Source of the DNA: Clostridiales bacterium
Lineage (GTDB): Bacteria; Bacillota; Clostridia; Lachnospirales; Lachnospiraceae
Assembly: GCA_021204045.1 (NCBI GenBank)
Contig: JAJQAA010000039.1
Location: 1-64,000, forward strand
Direction of reading: 5' to 3'
DNA: 64,000 bases
The position numbers and the translations under genes were made by a program. Below, piece by piece: positions 26,023-36,978 of the stretch. A model generated the notes under the pieces. The model was not told the DNA's origin. It saw nothing but the letters and a program-made list of their open reading frames with translations, and ran no database searches. Position 1 is the first letter of the stretch. Every line of letters starts with the position of its first letter.

Positions 26023-27555
26023 ATGATTTCAGCACAATTTGGTATCATTATCGCAATCATTGCCTATCTGGGCATCATGATGTATATCGGCGTCTATTTC
26101 AGCAAACGCGGCGGCGCCGGTTCCACGGACGAATTTTACCTGGGCGGCCGCAAACTCGGCCCGCTGGTCGCGGCGATGAGCGCCGAAGCGTCCGACATGA
26201 GCAGCTGGCTTCTGATGGGCCTGCCGGGTGTCGCGTATTTAACCGGTATCTGCGATGCCGGCTGGACCGCTCTTGGTCTCGGTATCGGCACCTATTTCAA
26301 CTGGCTTCTCGTCGCCAGACGGCTGCGCCGCTATACCATTGCCTGCGGCACCATCACAATCCCGGACTTTTTCTCCCGCCGTTTCCGCGATGAGAAAAAT
26401 ATCCTCTCCTGCATCGCGGCGCTCGCGATCCTGATTTTCTTTATCCCCTATACGGCATCCGGCTTCAAGGCCATCGGCACGCTGTTTTCCAGCCTGTTTT
26501 CCGTCGATTATCACGCAGCCATGATCATCGGCGCGCTGATCATCATCGCCTACACCACCATGGGCGGTTTCCTGGCTGTATCTACCACCGACCTGATGCA
26601 AAGCGTCGTCATGTCGATCGCTCTGATCGTTATCATTATTTTCGGCCTGAGCCTGGCAGGCGGCTGGGGTGCGGTCATGGAGAACGCGGCGTCCCTGCCC
26701 GGCTATCTGTCCATGACGCAGATGTATGACCAGGCCGGCAATACTTCGACCCCCTACGGCTTTATCACCATCGTATCAACGATGGCCTGGGGCCTCGGCT
26801 ACTTCGGTATGCCCCACATTCTCCTGCGCTTCATGGCGATCGAGGATGAGAACAAAATCTCCCTCTCCCGCCGCGTCGCGTCGGTCTGGGTGTTTATCGC
26901 CATGTTTATCGCCATCGTCATCGGCGTCATCGGCTACAGCGTTTCCCTGACCGGAAAGCTCCCTGTCTTCGCAACCAGTTCCGAATCTGAGACGGTCATC
27001 ATCCGTCTGGCCGGCCTGCTGGCCGAACACGGCTTCCTGCTCTCACTGATCGCCGGCATTGTCCTCGCGGGTATCCTCGCCTCGACCATGTCGACCGCGG
27101 ACTCACAGCTTCTGACATCCGCCTCCGGCGTATCGCAGAACCTCCTGCAGGGATTTTTAAACATTAAGATGAGCACCGCCACTCAGATGGCAGTTGCCCG
27201 GCTGACCGTGCTCGGCATCTCCGTCATTGCCATCATCCTGGCCTGGAACCCCGACAGCTCCGTGTTCACGATCGTATCCTTCGCTTGGGCGGGCTTTGGC
27301 GCCTCCTTCGGCCCGGTAATGCTGTTTTCTCTGTTCTGGAAGCGCACCAACTTCTACGGCGCGCTGGCCGGCATGGTCTCCGGCGCTGTGATGGTTTTTG
27401 CCTGGAAATACGGCGTGCGTCCGCTGGGCGGCGCCTGGAATGTCTATGAGCTGCTCCCGGCCTTCCTGGTCGCCAGCGTTTTCATTCTCGTCGTATCCCT
27501 GGCGACAGCGCCGCCGTCAAAGGAAATCTGCGACGAGTTTGACTCAATCGGCTAA
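26023..27555 (+). CDS. Sodium:solute symporter, PutP-like
   Basis: A 510-residue SSS-family transporter with about 13 membrane helices. It resembles the proline symporter PutP: DEFYLGGRKLGPLVAAMSAE, SDMSSWLLMGLPG, and the Na+-site helix region STMSTADSQLLTSAS. It may carry proline, but the divergent operon points to a different ring-containing or keto-acid substrate. GGAGGA at 26011-26016 fits the ATG at 26023; earlier in-frame ATGs at 25996 and 26017 are badly spaced. A strong terminator follows. Confidence 0.9.
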   Translation: MISAQFGIIIAIIAYLGIMMYIGVYFSKRGGAGSTDEFYLGGRKLGPLVAAMSAEASDMSSWLLMGLPGVAYLTGICDAGWTALGLGIGTYFNWLLVARRLRRYTIACGTITIPDFFSRRFRDEKNILSCIAALAILIFFIPYTASGFKAIGTLFSSLFSVDYHAAMIIGALIIIAYTTMGGFLAVSTTDLMQSVVMSIALIVIIIFGLSLAGGWGAVMENAASLPGYLSMTQMYDQAGNTSTPYGFITIVSTMAWGLGYFGMPHILLRFMAIEDENKISLSRRVASVWVFIAMFIAIVIGVIGYSVSLTGKLPVFATSSESETVIIRLAGLLAEHGFLLSLIAGIVLAGILASTMSTADSQLLTSASGVSQNLLQGFLNIKMSTATQMAVARLTVLGISVIAIILAWNPDSSVFTIVSFAWAGFGASFGPVMLFSLFWKRTNFYGALAGMVSGAVMVFAWKYGVRPLGGAWNVYELLPAFLVASVFILVVSLATAPPSKEICDEFDSIG

Positions 27556-27578
27556 ACCAGCTCTGTAAAACGTGAAAA

Positions 27579-27631
27579 CCTATCCTCTGCCCTGTTGCTT
27601 TGAAAAACCGGACAGAGGATGGGCTTTTTTT
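27579..27631 (+). terminator. Terminator of the symporter gene
   Basis: CCTATCCTCTG (27579-27589) pairs with CAGAGGATGGG (27613-27623), 11 positions with one G-T, followed by seven T. Confidence 0.85.
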
Positions 27632-27656
27632 ATGGCAACTTTCCCGGTCCTCGCCC

Positions 27657-27685
27657 TTGAATACGCAAAAAAAGTAAGGTATAAT
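27657..27685 (+). promoter_or_regulatory. asnS promoter
   Basis: TTGAAT (27657-27662), 17 bases, TATAAT (27680-27685). The leader is only about 65 bases, too short for a T-box. Confidence 0.75.
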
Positions 27686-27756
27686 GATCGAAAATGAGCT
27701 AGCGAGAAAAGCTCTCACACAGCGAACGGTAAACCACCGCAAAGGAGAACACAACC

Positions 27757-29148
<1,392 letters not shown>

Positions 29149-29188
29149 TCATGAATCATAATATACCGGATATCATAAGGAGCCGCCG

Positions 29189-30265
29189 ATGAAATTCATT
29201 CACACTGCCGACATCCACTGGGGGATGCAGCCGGACAACGACAAGCCCTGGTCGCGCGACCGCGCCCAGGCCATCAAAGATACTTTTTCGGAGATCGTGT
29301 GGCAGGCAAAACTGCGCGACGTCGACTGTCTGTTCATCGCCGGCGACCTTTTTCACCGCCAGCCACTGCTTCGCGACTTAAAAGAGGTCAATTACCTTTT
29401 TTCTACGATTCCCGGCGTGCGGGTGATTCTCATCGCCGGCAACCACGACCGCGTCCGGCCAAACTCCGCACTGATGGGCTTTTCCTGGTGTCCCAACGTC
29501 ACCTGGATCATGCCGGAGGAAATCACCACCGTCGATTTTCCGGAAATGGGCTTTGACGTTACCGGGTTTTCCTACCACACCGCGGAAATCACCGAAAAGC
29601 GGCTTGACGGCCTGCGCGCACCGGACACCGCACGCATTCACATTTTGCTGGCGCACGGCGGCGACGCCGCGCACCTGCCCATCGATAAGGCTGGGTTGGC
29701 CGCTTCCGGTTTCGCCTACGCCGCACTCGGTCACATTCACAAGCCGGAACTGGCCGCGGACCGCCGCTGGGCCTGGCCGGGGTCGCCGGAACCGCTCGAC
29801 AAGACGGAAACCGGCACGCACGGCATGATCGTCGGTGAGATCAGCCCCACATCGCGTGAGGTAACTTCGCTTGAGTTTGTGCCGCTCTGTCAGGCGCAGT
29901 ACATTCCCCTCGTCGTCCATATTTCCACAGCGACGACCGAGCAGGAGCTCAATGACCGTATGATCCGGGAAATTAAAAAACGCGGTGCGGACAATATTTA
30001 TCGGTTCCGCATCCGCGGCATGCGTGATCCGGATATTTCCTTTGACCTCACGGCTCTGGCCCGTTCCATGCAGGTGATTGAAATCATCGACGAGAGCGAA
30101 CCGCAGTATGATTTCAGCCGACTGTTTGCCGAACACCCCAGCGATATGATCGGTTTTTACATCCGCTCACTCCAGAAGGAAGACGCGAGTCCGGTGGAAA
30201 AGAAAGCGCTGTTTTACGGCATCGACGCACTGCTGCGCACGCAGGATGAGAGGAGCGCGCTATGA
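29189..30265 (+). CDS. YhaO/SbcD-like DNA repair exonuclease
   Basis: A 358-residue calcineurin-type phosphoesterase. All metal motifs are visible: FIHTADIHWG (D, H), FIAGDLFH, IAGNHDR, LLAHGGDAAH and LGHIHKPE. It resembles SbcD/Mre11 and especially Firmicutes YhaO, the partner of YhaN. The complex presumably binds and trims broken DNA ends. Its stop overlaps the YhaN start (ATGA), which supports stoichiometric production. AAGGAG is 7 bases before the ATG. Confidence 0.88.
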   Translation: MKFIHTADIHWGMQPDNDKPWSRDRAQAIKDTFSEIVWQAKLRDVDCLFIAGDLFHRQPLLRDLKEVNYLFSTIPGVRVILIAGNHDRVRPNSALMGFSWCPNVTWIMPEEITTVDFPEMGFDVTGFSYHTAEITEKRLDGLRAPDTARIHILLAHGGDAAHLPIDKAGLAASGFAYAALGHIHKPELAADRRWAWPGSPEPLDKTETGTHGMIVGEISPTSREVTSLEFVPLCQAQYIPLVVHISTATTEQELNDRMIREIKKRGADNIYRFRIRGMRDPDISFDLTALARSMQVIEIIDESEPQYDFSRLFAEHPSDMIGFYIRSLQKEDASPVEKKALFYGIDALLRTQDERSAL

Positions 30266-32151
30266 AATTACTCGATTTGCATATCAGCGGATTCGGAAAA
30301 TTTCACGACCGCGACATCCGTTTTTCCGATGGCGTCAATATCATCTGCGGCCAGAATGAGGCCGGGAAATCCACGCTCCACACCTTCATCCGCTGCATGC
30401 TGTTCGGACTGGAACGTGGACGCGGCCGCGCTTCCCGCAACGACCTGTACAGCCGTTGCGAACCATGGTTTGACAAGTCGAATTACGGCGGACGCCTGCG
30501 TTTCGAGCAGGACGGCATAATCTACCGTATCGAGCGGAATTTCCAGAAAGACCAGAAATCACTGACCATCGTCAATGAGACCGACGGAAAGACCCTGGAG
30601 CCGACCGGCGCTCTTATGAACAAGCTGCTTTGCGGCCTCACGGAAACCACCTACTCCAATACGATCAGCATTGGCCAGCTAAAGAGCGCGACCGACGACG
30701 GCATGGTATCCGAGCTGCGCAATTATATCGCAAATATGAACACAAGCGGCAGCATGGCGTTAAACATCACCAGAGCCGTCTCTCTTCTGCGCGCGCGGCG
30801 CAAAGAATTTGACCGTCAGCTTGACGCGGACGCGGCGCGCAATTACACCACGCTGCTCGGTGAGATTCGCAATATCGAAAAGGAGCTTGCCGCCCCCGAG
30901 TACGAAAACCACCTTTCTTCCTGCCGCGCGGCGCACACCGAAGTACAGGAACTGCTTTCCAGAAAGCAGGAAGAACGCGAATCGCTGCTGCAGAAAACCG
31001 CCTCCGCGAAACAGGCGCTTGCGAGCGCCCAGTTTACCGATCAGGCTTCGATCGAAACCTATCTCTCAGAAGCCAAAGGTACCTGGTTTACGTATACCCA
31101 GGCAAAGTCGACCGCAGGGCGACCGCTGCGCACGGTCGCGGCTGTCCTGGCGCTGCTTCTGGCCGCAGCGGCTGGCGCCGGTGCTACTTTGCAGTATACC
31201 GGCCGCTTCGATCTCACTGCCTCTTTTGCCGCGGCGATTCTTCCCGAAACCGTAGCCGCGAATCTTCCCGCCACGACGGCAGCCTTTTTCCTCGCCGTCC
31301 CGGCCGCCGCGCTGCTCTGCCTCAGCCTGGGGCTGTTCTGGCAGGGAAGCCGTTTAAAACATGAAACCGCCATGACCGGAAAAATCCTTCAGGAAATGTT
31401 CTCCCGCCATCTCGGCGACCAGACGATCTCCGATGAGGCCATGCAGGCCTTTGAAGCGCGCATGCAGGAATATATCCGGCTCGCCCAGGTCGTAGAAGTC
31501 TCAGAAAGCTCTCTGCAGGAACAGGCCGCCGGAATCACTTCGCTGCGGCAAAAGCAGGCCGACTGTGACGAAGCGCTCGCAAAACAGCAGCGCGCACAGT
31601 GGGATCTGGAGAAAAAGCTCGAACACCTCGCCCACTGCAAGGACCAGGTTGAATCCTTAAAGCGGATCCTTGCGGAAAATGAACGTATCCGCGAGGAGAT
31701 CGCCGCCATCGACCTGGCGCTCGATACGATGACCGGGCTTTCCTCCTCGATCCGCGATTCCTTCGGCCTTTATCTCAACAAAACAGCCTCCGACATGGTC
31801 GGAGGCATTACAGGCGGCGTCTACGACAGCATGAGCGTCGACGAAAACCTCAATGTATTTATGAATACGCGCGAAAAGCTGGTGCCGGTCTCCCAGGTCA
31901 GCAGCGGCACAATGGACCAGGTTTATCTGGCGCTGCGGCTCGCCGCCGCAAAGCTTCTCCAGACCGGGCACGACACGATGCCGCTGATCTTCGACGACAG
32001 CTTCGCGCTCTACGACGACGAGCGCCTGCGTGCGGCGCTAAAATGGCTGGCCACCTCCTGGGACGGCCAGATCATCATCTTCACCTGCCATCAGCGCGAA
32101 GCGCAGCTGCTCACAGCGAACCGGATTCCTTACCACCTAATCCGCCTGTAA
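30262..32151 (+). CDS. YhaN-like SMC/Rad50-type ATPase with two membrane helices
   Basis: A 629-residue split ATPase. Walker A is CGQNEAGKST (29-38), the signature SSGTMDQ (547-553) and Walker B PLIFDD (574-579); coiled coils fill 180-280 and 365-490. Where SbcC/Rad50 has a zinc hook, this protein has two hydrophobic stretches, about 291-312 and 338-362, so the hinge is probably in the membrane; no CxxC hook is present. It forms a pair with YhaO. The gene converges on the histidine kinase gene, 32 bases away, with no room for a clear terminator. Confidence 0.85.
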   Translation: MKLLDLHISGFGKFHDRDIRFSDGVNIICGQNEAGKSTLHTFIRCMLFGLERGRGRASRNDLYSRCEPWFDKSNYGGRLRFEQDGIIYRIERNFQKDQKSLTIVNETDGKTLEPTGALMNKLLCGLTETTYSNTISIGQLKSATDDGMVSELRNYIANMNTSGSMALNITRAVSLLRARRKEFDRQLDADAARNYTTLLGEIRNIEKELAAPEYENHLSSCRAAHTEVQELLSRKQEERESLLQKTASAKQALASAQFTDQASIETYLSEAKGTWFTYTQAKSTAGRPLRTVAAVLALLLAAAAGAGATLQYTGRFDLTASFAAAILPETVAANLPATTAAFFLAVPAAALLCLSLGLFWQGSRLKHETAMTGKILQEMFSRHLGDQTISDEAMQAFEARMQEYIRLAQVVEVSESSLQEQAAGITSLRQKQADCDEALAKQQRAQWDLEKKLEHLAHCKDQVESLKRILAENERIREEIAAIDLALDTMTGLSSSIRDSFGLYLNKTASDMVGGITGGVYDSMSVDENLNVFMNTREKLVPVSQVSSGTMDQVYLALRLAAAKLLQTGHDTMPLIFDDSFALYDDERLRAALKWLATSWDGQIIIFTCHQREAQLLTANRIPYHLIRL

Positions 32152-32183
32152 AATCAGATTCCGCGCTTCACCGTTTCATCCCG

Positions 32184-33878
32184 CTATGCTTCCACCGCAG
32201 CCTGCGGGAACACAATGCGTACGGTCGTTCCTTTGCCGAGCCTGCTCTCCATCTCCACGCGCGCCTTGTGATAGATCGCGCCATGTTTGACGATGGAAAG
32301 TCCCAGCCCCGTGCCGCCGATCTGGCGCGAATGGCTCTTGTCCACGCGGTAAAAACGTTCAAAAATGTGCTCCTTGTCGGCGTCCGGGATGCCGATCCCA
32401 TTGTCCTCGACACTGACCACCGGATGTCCGTTTTCCACGCCTGTGGTGACGATGACATAGCCGCCGCTGCGATTGTACTTGATCGAATTGTCACAGAGGT
32501 TGAATATCATCTCATCGAGGATCGGTGCCGCGCCGCATACCACTGCCGCCTCTCCCTTTTGTACCAGGCTGACCTTCGCGGTCGCGGCCGGTTCCCGCAG
32601 CCGGTCGAGAATATCCCCCGCGAGCAGATACAGATCGACGCTCGTGTTCTCAACCCCCACATTCTCCTCATCCAGCTGTGACAGACGGATGATATCCCCC
32701 ACCAGCGTGATCAGGCGCTGCGCTTCCGTGTAAATTTTTTCCGAAAACCGCCCCATATCCTCCGGCTGTACGAGACCGTTTTTCATAATCTCGGCGTAAC
32801 CGGAAATCGATGTGAGCGGTGTTTTTAGTTCGTGGGAAACATTCGCGGTAAATTCGCGCCGCAGTTCGTCCCGGCTCTGCTGCTCGGTCACATCCAGAAT
32901 CACCACAACCGCGCCGCGCCGGTCTCCGCCCTCGGACACCGGGTTGGCAATCAGCTGATAACAGCGGCCGTTCAGCCGCAGCATCTGTTCGCCGTGCTCA
33001 CCCCGCAGCGCAGCGTCCACGACCTGACGAAACGTGCTGGAACGGTTCATACTGAGCACATTGATCGTTGCGCCGTCGTTATGCTTTAAATCAACGCCCA
33101 GAATCCGTATCGCACTGCTGTTGTAGGAAATTACATCAGCATGGCTGTTCACAATGATGAAGCCCTCCCGCATATTCTCCGTGATCGCCGTAAATTCCTC
33201 CTGCTTTTCCCGCATGGTTCGGATCTGCTTCTGGATCGTTCCCTTTTGTTTCTCCATCCTCCTCACCAGCAGTGAAAGCTCATCATACACATACCCGTCC
33301 TGCGGATGATCCGGATCAAGCTGATTGATCGGCTCCATGATCCGCCGCGTCTGCCGCCGGGCCAGCAGCATCGTAACCGCGAGGATCGCCGCCGCCATCG
33401 CGGCCATCCAGGGAATCGTGTCCACTATCACAGCCAGAACGCTGCGCGTCGTCCGCGCGACACGGATCACACTCCCGTCATCCAGCCGGACCGCGTAATA
33501 ATAGGTCTGTTCCGTCAGCGTATTGGAAAGGCGCGTGCTCTGCCCGCGCCCTGTCTGTAATGCCTGCGCCACTTCCGGTCGTCCGCTGTGATTTTCCAGG
33601 CTTTCGCTGTCCGCGTAGCTGTCGTAGACCACCGTCCCGTCCGCGTCAATCCAGCTGATACGGTTGAGGCGGCTGCCATCCCCATGGCCGACAAGACTGC
33701 TCAGAAAATCCGGTCCCGCTTTTTCAAGCGCCGCCTCAAGATAGCGCGTCTCCGTCTGTACCGACTGGCGCATCTGCGCCTGCAGATCGCGATTTAATAT
33801 CCAGGCCATAAGGAGTGTAGCGGCAGCCATGGAAAACATTGCCATCAGGCAGATGTTCCAGTAAATCTTCCGCTTCAT
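32184..33878 (-). CDS. phoR: Phosphate-type sensor histidine kinase (PhoR-like)
   Basis: A 564-residue membrane kinase: helix 1 at about 7-28, an extracytoplasmic region, helix 2 at about 153-174, a PAS domain at about 228-335 (EEFTAITENMREGFIIVNS), HisKA with the phospho-acceptor H349 in NVSHELKTPLTSI, and an HATPase domain (FNLCDNSIKYN, EDNGIGIP, GGTGLGLSI). The ATG at 33878 overlaps the regulator's stop by one base (TGATG), with GGAGG upstream. Linkage to pst-phoU makes it the phosphate sensor; it should phosphorylate the PhoB-like regulator under phosphate limitation. Confidence 0.92.
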   Translation of the reverse strand: MKRKIYWNICLMAMFSMAAATLLMAWILNRDLQAQMRQSVQTETRYLEAALEKAGPDFLSSLVGHGDGSRLNRISWIDADGTVVYDSYADSESLENHSGRPEVAQALQTGRGQSTRLSNTLTEQTYYYAVRLDDGSVIRVARTTRSVLAVIVDTIPWMAAMAAAILAVTMLLARRQTRRIMEPINQLDPDHPQDGYVYDELSLLVRRMEKQKGTIQKQIRTMREKQEEFTAITENMREGFIIVNSHADVISYNSSAIRILGVDLKHNDGATINVLSMNRSSTFRQVVDAALRGEHGEQMLRLNGRCYQLIANPVSEGGDRRGAVVVILDVTEQQSRDELRREFTANVSHELKTPLTSISGYAEIMKNGLVQPEDMGRFSEKIYTEAQRLITLVGDIIRLSQLDEENVGVENTSVDLYLLAGDILDRLREPAATAKVSLVQKGEAAVVCGAAPILDEMIFNLCDNSIKYNRSGGYVIVTTGVENGHPVVSVEDNGIGIPDADKEHIFERFYRVDKSHSRQIGGTGLGLSIVKHGAIYHKARVEMESRLGKGTTVRIVFPQAAVEA

Positions 33879-34549
33879 CAAATTTCCTCCATCTTGTAGC
33901 CCACACCCCGGACAGTCTCAATATAAGAGCTTGCCACGCCGAGCTTCTGCCGCAGCGTGCGGATGTGGACGTCTACCGTACGGGTCTCCCCGTCAAAATC
34001 ATAGCCCCAGATTTGGGAAAGCAGCTGATCCCTGGTCAGCACAAGGCCTTCGTTCTCCATCAGATACACCAGAAGCTCAAACTCCTTAAAAGTCAACGTC
34101 ACAAGATCACCGTTCACCTTCACCGTATGCTTGTCCAGATCCACCGCAATCGGCCCGACCTGGCGGCAGCCACCCTTGGTATACGGTTCCGTGCGCCGCA
34201 GCAGCGCCTTCACACGCGAAACCAGCTCCATCACGCCAAACGGCTTGGGAATATAATCATCCGCGCCACTATCCAGCCCAAGCACCTTGTCATACTCCGT
34301 GCCTCTGGCCGTCAGCATAATCACCGGAAGCTTTCCGGTCCGCGGCGTAGCGCGCAGTTTACGCAGGATCGAAAGTCCATCCTCATCCGGAAGCATGATA
34401 TCAAGCAAAACCAGAGAAGGCATGTTATTTTTCATTGCTTCCCAGAACTCCGCGGCGCAGCTGCAGCCTTTCGCCTGAAAGCCCGTCGTCTGTAAGGCAT
34501 AAATTACCAGTTCGCGGATGCTCTCATCATCCTCCACAAGATAGATCAT
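33878..34549 (-). CDS. phoB: OmpR/PhoB family response regulator
   Basis: A 223-residue two-domain regulator. The receiver has the acidic pocket EDD (6-8), the phosphorylated D50 (LVLLDIMLP) and the conserved Lys in YIPKPF; the C-terminal winged helix shows LTFKEFELLVYLMEN and ETRTVDVHIRTLRQKLG. Located between phoU and the kinase, it is the PhoB/PhoP equivalent that should activate pst. The ATG at 34549 is preceded by GAGAGG; a longer frame to 34624 would run into phoU. Confidence 0.93.
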   Translation of the reverse strand: MIYLVEDDESIRELVIYALQTTGFQAKGCSCAAEFWEAMKNNMPSLVLLDIMLPDEDGLSILRKLRATPRTGKLPVIMLTARGTEYDKVLGLDSGADDYIPKPFGVMELVSRVKALLRRTEPYTKGGCRQVGPIAVDLDKHTVKVNGDLVTLTFKEFELLVYLMENEGLVLTRDQLLSQIWGYDFDGETRTVDVHIRTLRQKLGVASSYIETVRGVGYKMEEI

Positions 34550-34623
34550 TCTCTTATATCCTCTCTCCCACTTTGTTATCCTTCTTGCCCGCTTATCAGC
34601 AGTACTTCTGGGCATATTCTCCA

Positions 34624-35274
34624 CTACTCCTCATCATGTGTGCCGGTAATGGAGAATTCTACCCACTCAGCAATGTTTACCGCATGATCGCCGATGCGCT
34701 CAAAATATTTGGCGATCATCAGCATGTCGATGCAGAATTCACCGGTCTTTTCATCGACGTCTCCCTGACTGAGAATCCCGATCAGCTCCTGCTTTACCCT
34801 GCTGAACAGATCGTCGACGACGTCGTCATAACGAATCACATTGCGGACAATCGCAAGATCCTTTTTGACAAAGGAATCAATGCTCTGCGTCACCATCGAC
34901 ATCGTCGCCTCTGCCATATCGCGGATATGCAGGCGGCTCTCCACGTCAGCCCCCTGGATATAGCCGCAGATTTCGGCGATATCCGAGGCCTGATCGCCGA
35001 TGCGTTCCATATCCGAGATCATCTTCAGCGCCGAGGAGACTACGCGCAGGTCGCGGGCTACCGGCTGCTGCTGCAGAAGCAGGCGCAGGCACAGTCCCTC
35101 AATATCCCGCTCCTTCTGGTCGATCTCGTGATCCGTGCGATAAACCTGCTCCGCCAGATTGATCTCGCCCATCAACGTGCGTGACGCGTAGGAAATCGCG
35201 TCCTCACAGAGCGCTCCCATGCGGATCAGTTCCACATTCAGCTGTTCTAACTGCTCTCCAAAACGATTTCTCAT
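34624..35274 (-). CDS. phoU: Phosphate signalling protein PhoU
   Basis: A 216-residue all-helical protein made of two PhoU repeats, each with the metal-binding signature around RIGDQASDIAEI and RIGDHAVNIAEW. PhoU links PstSCAB to the histidine kinase and keeps the regulon off when phosphate is plentiful. GGGAGG lies 10 bases before the ATG at 35274; a TTG at 35283 is too close to it. It begins one base after pstB ends. Confidence 0.95.
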   Translation of the reverse strand: MRNRFGEQLEQLNVELIRMGALCEDAISYASRTLMGEINLAEQVYRTDHEIDQKERDIEGLCLRLLLQQQPVARDLRVVSSALKMISDMERIGDQASDIAEICGYIQGADVESRLHIRDMAEATMSMVTQSIDSFVKKDLAIVRNVIRYDDVVDDLFSRVKQELIGILSQGDVDEKTGEFCIDMLMIAKYFERIGDHAVNIAEWVEFSITGTHDEE

Positions 35275-35275
35275 A

Positions 35276-36025
35276 TCAGCCAAACCTCCCTATAATGTAT
35301 TCCTCGGTCTTCGGATTCTTCGGCATCGAGAAAATCTGCTCGGTCTCGCCGAACTCGATCACCTCTCCCAGCAGGAAAAATGCGGTCCTGTCGGAAATAC
35401 GGGCGGCCTGCTGTATGTTGTGCGTCACCATGATGATAGTATAGTCCTTTTTCAATTCCACGGCAAGATCTTCTATTTTCGAGGTTGATATCGGATCCAG
35501 CGCCGAAGTCGGCTCATCCATCAGCAGCACATCCGGCTGCACCGCCAGCGCCCGGGCAATACACAGTCTCTGCTGCTGTCCGCCCGAAAGACCGAGGGCG
35601 CTCTTTCTCAGCCGATCCTTCAATTCATCCCAGATCGCGGCGCTGCGCAGCGATTTTTCAACGATCTCATCCAGCTGCGCCTTCCCGCGGATGCCATGTG
35701 TGCGCGGCCCGAACGCGATATTGTCATAGACGCTCATCGGAAACGGATTGGGCTTCTGAAATACCATACCGACACGTTTGCGCAGCAGGTTGATATCCAT
35801 ATCTCCATAGACATCCTCGCCATCAAGCAGAACCTTCCCGGTAATGCGACAGCCCTCAACGAGATCGTTCATGCGGTTCAGCGATTTGAGCAGCGTCGAT
35901 TTGCCGCAGCCGGACGGGCCGATGAATGCCGTAATCTCATTGCTTTGCAGGTTGAGGTTAATATTTTTTAACGCCTTGAAATCCCCGTAATACAGTTCCA
36001 TATTCTCTATTGTAAACTTATCCAT
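35276..36025 (-). CDS. pstB: Phosphate ABC transporter ATPase
   Basis: A 249-residue ATPase with Walker [10 protein letters not shown], the signature LSGGQQQRL, Walker [13 protein letters not shown] and the switch His in MVTHNIQQA. PstB-specific features are the N-terminal [12 protein letters not shown] and the long [20 protein letters not shown]-loop. It powers high-affinity phosphate uptake with PstA and PstC, 43 bases after pstA. Confidence 0.97.
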   Translation of the reverse strand: MDKFTIENMELYYGDFKALKNINLNLQSNEITAFIGPSGCGKSTLLKSLNRMNDLVEGCRITGKVLLDGEDVYGDMDINLLRKRVGMVFQKPNPFPMSVYDNIAFGPRTHGIRGKAQLDEIVEKSLRSAAIWDELKDRLRKSALGLSGGQQQRLCIARALAVQPDVLLMDEPTSALDPISTSKIEDLAVELKKDYTIIMVTHNIQQAARISDRTAFFLLGEVIEFGETEQIFSMPKNPKTEEYIIGRFG

Positions 36026-36068
36026 GCGGTTTCCCTTTCCTTATTCACAGCGAATTTTCTGCGGCCTT

Positions 36069-36977
36069 TTATGCTTTCCCGACCACCCATTTGGCGATCA
36101 GTCCGGACAGTGCGTTGATGCAGATGACCACCACCAGCAGCACCACCGCGGTCGCGTAGGACTGGTTCGTATACAGGCCTTCGTTTGTCAGCACATACAT
36201 ATGCACGGCCAGCGTGCGCCCGGAGCCAAACAGATTGCTCGGGATACCGGCCACCGTGCCCGCCGTGTACATCAGCGCCGCCGTCTCACCGACAATACGT
36301 CCGATCGCCAGGATAATACCCGCCAGAATACCGGGCGCCGCAGGAGGCAGAACAATGCAGAACACTGTGCGCAGCCGTCCCGCGCCGAGACCAAAGCTGC
36401 CCTCGCGATAGGAATCCGGCACCGATTTGAGCGCTTCCTCCGTCGTACGCATAATCGACGGCAGGATCATGATCGCCAGCGTCAGCGCGCCGCCGATAAT
36501 CGTGTAGGACCATTTCAGCGTAATTGCAAACAACAGATAACCGAACAGGCCATAGACGATAGAAGGAATACCGGAAAGTGTTTCCGCCGTGATCCGTACT
36601 ACCGAAACCAGCTTATTGCCACGCCGGGCGTACTCCACCAGCCAGATCGCCGAGAATACGCTTAACGGCACGGAAATCACCAGTGACAGTCCTACCATCA
36701 CCACGGTATTGACCAGCGCAGGCATCAGTGAGACATTTTCCGTATTGTATTCCCAGGCAAACAGGCTCGGCGTCAGATATGGCACACCCTTCACCAGAAT
36801 GTAAATAATCAGCAGGAACAGGGCCGAGACCGTGATCAGGGCCGACAGGCCGACCAGAATCAGCAGCAGCAGGGAGAGCGGTTGATGGCGGTAAGATTTC
36901 AGCCAGCCCGTCAGGCTCTGACGGTTAATGGCAGCCGCCGAATCCGCTTTTTCTTTGTTATCCACACAGGCTTCCAT
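36069..36977 (-). CDS. pstA: Phosphate ABC transporter permease PstA
   Basis: A 302-residue permease: a cytoplasmic N terminus of about 35 residues, then six membrane helices. The family core is GIPSIVYGLFGYLLF and the ATPase-docking loop DSYREGSFGLGAGRLRTV. It starts one base after pstC ends, with GGAGG 6 bases upstream. Confidence 0.95.
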   Translation of the reverse strand: MEACVDNKEKADSAAAINRQSLTGWLKSYRHQPLSLLLLILVGLSALITVSALFLLIIYILVKGVPYLTPSLFAWEYNTENVSLMPALVNTVVMVGLSLVISVPLSVFSAIWLVEYARRGNKLVSVVRITAETLSGIPSIVYGLFGYLLFAITLKWSYTIIGGALTLAIMILPSIMRTTEEALKSVPDSYREGSFGLGAGRLRTVFCIVLPPAAPGILAGIILAIGRIVGETAALMYTAGTVAGIPSNLFGSGRTLAVHMYVLTNEGLYTNQSYATAVVLLVVVICINALSGLIAKWVVGKA

Positions 36978-36978
36978 A

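Noticed and set aside
27686-27756. T-box leader upstream of asnS; also checked before trpS and leuA
   Set aside because: The asnS and trpS leaders are about 60 bases, too short for a T-box, and no AGGGTGGNACCGCG core is present in any of the three.
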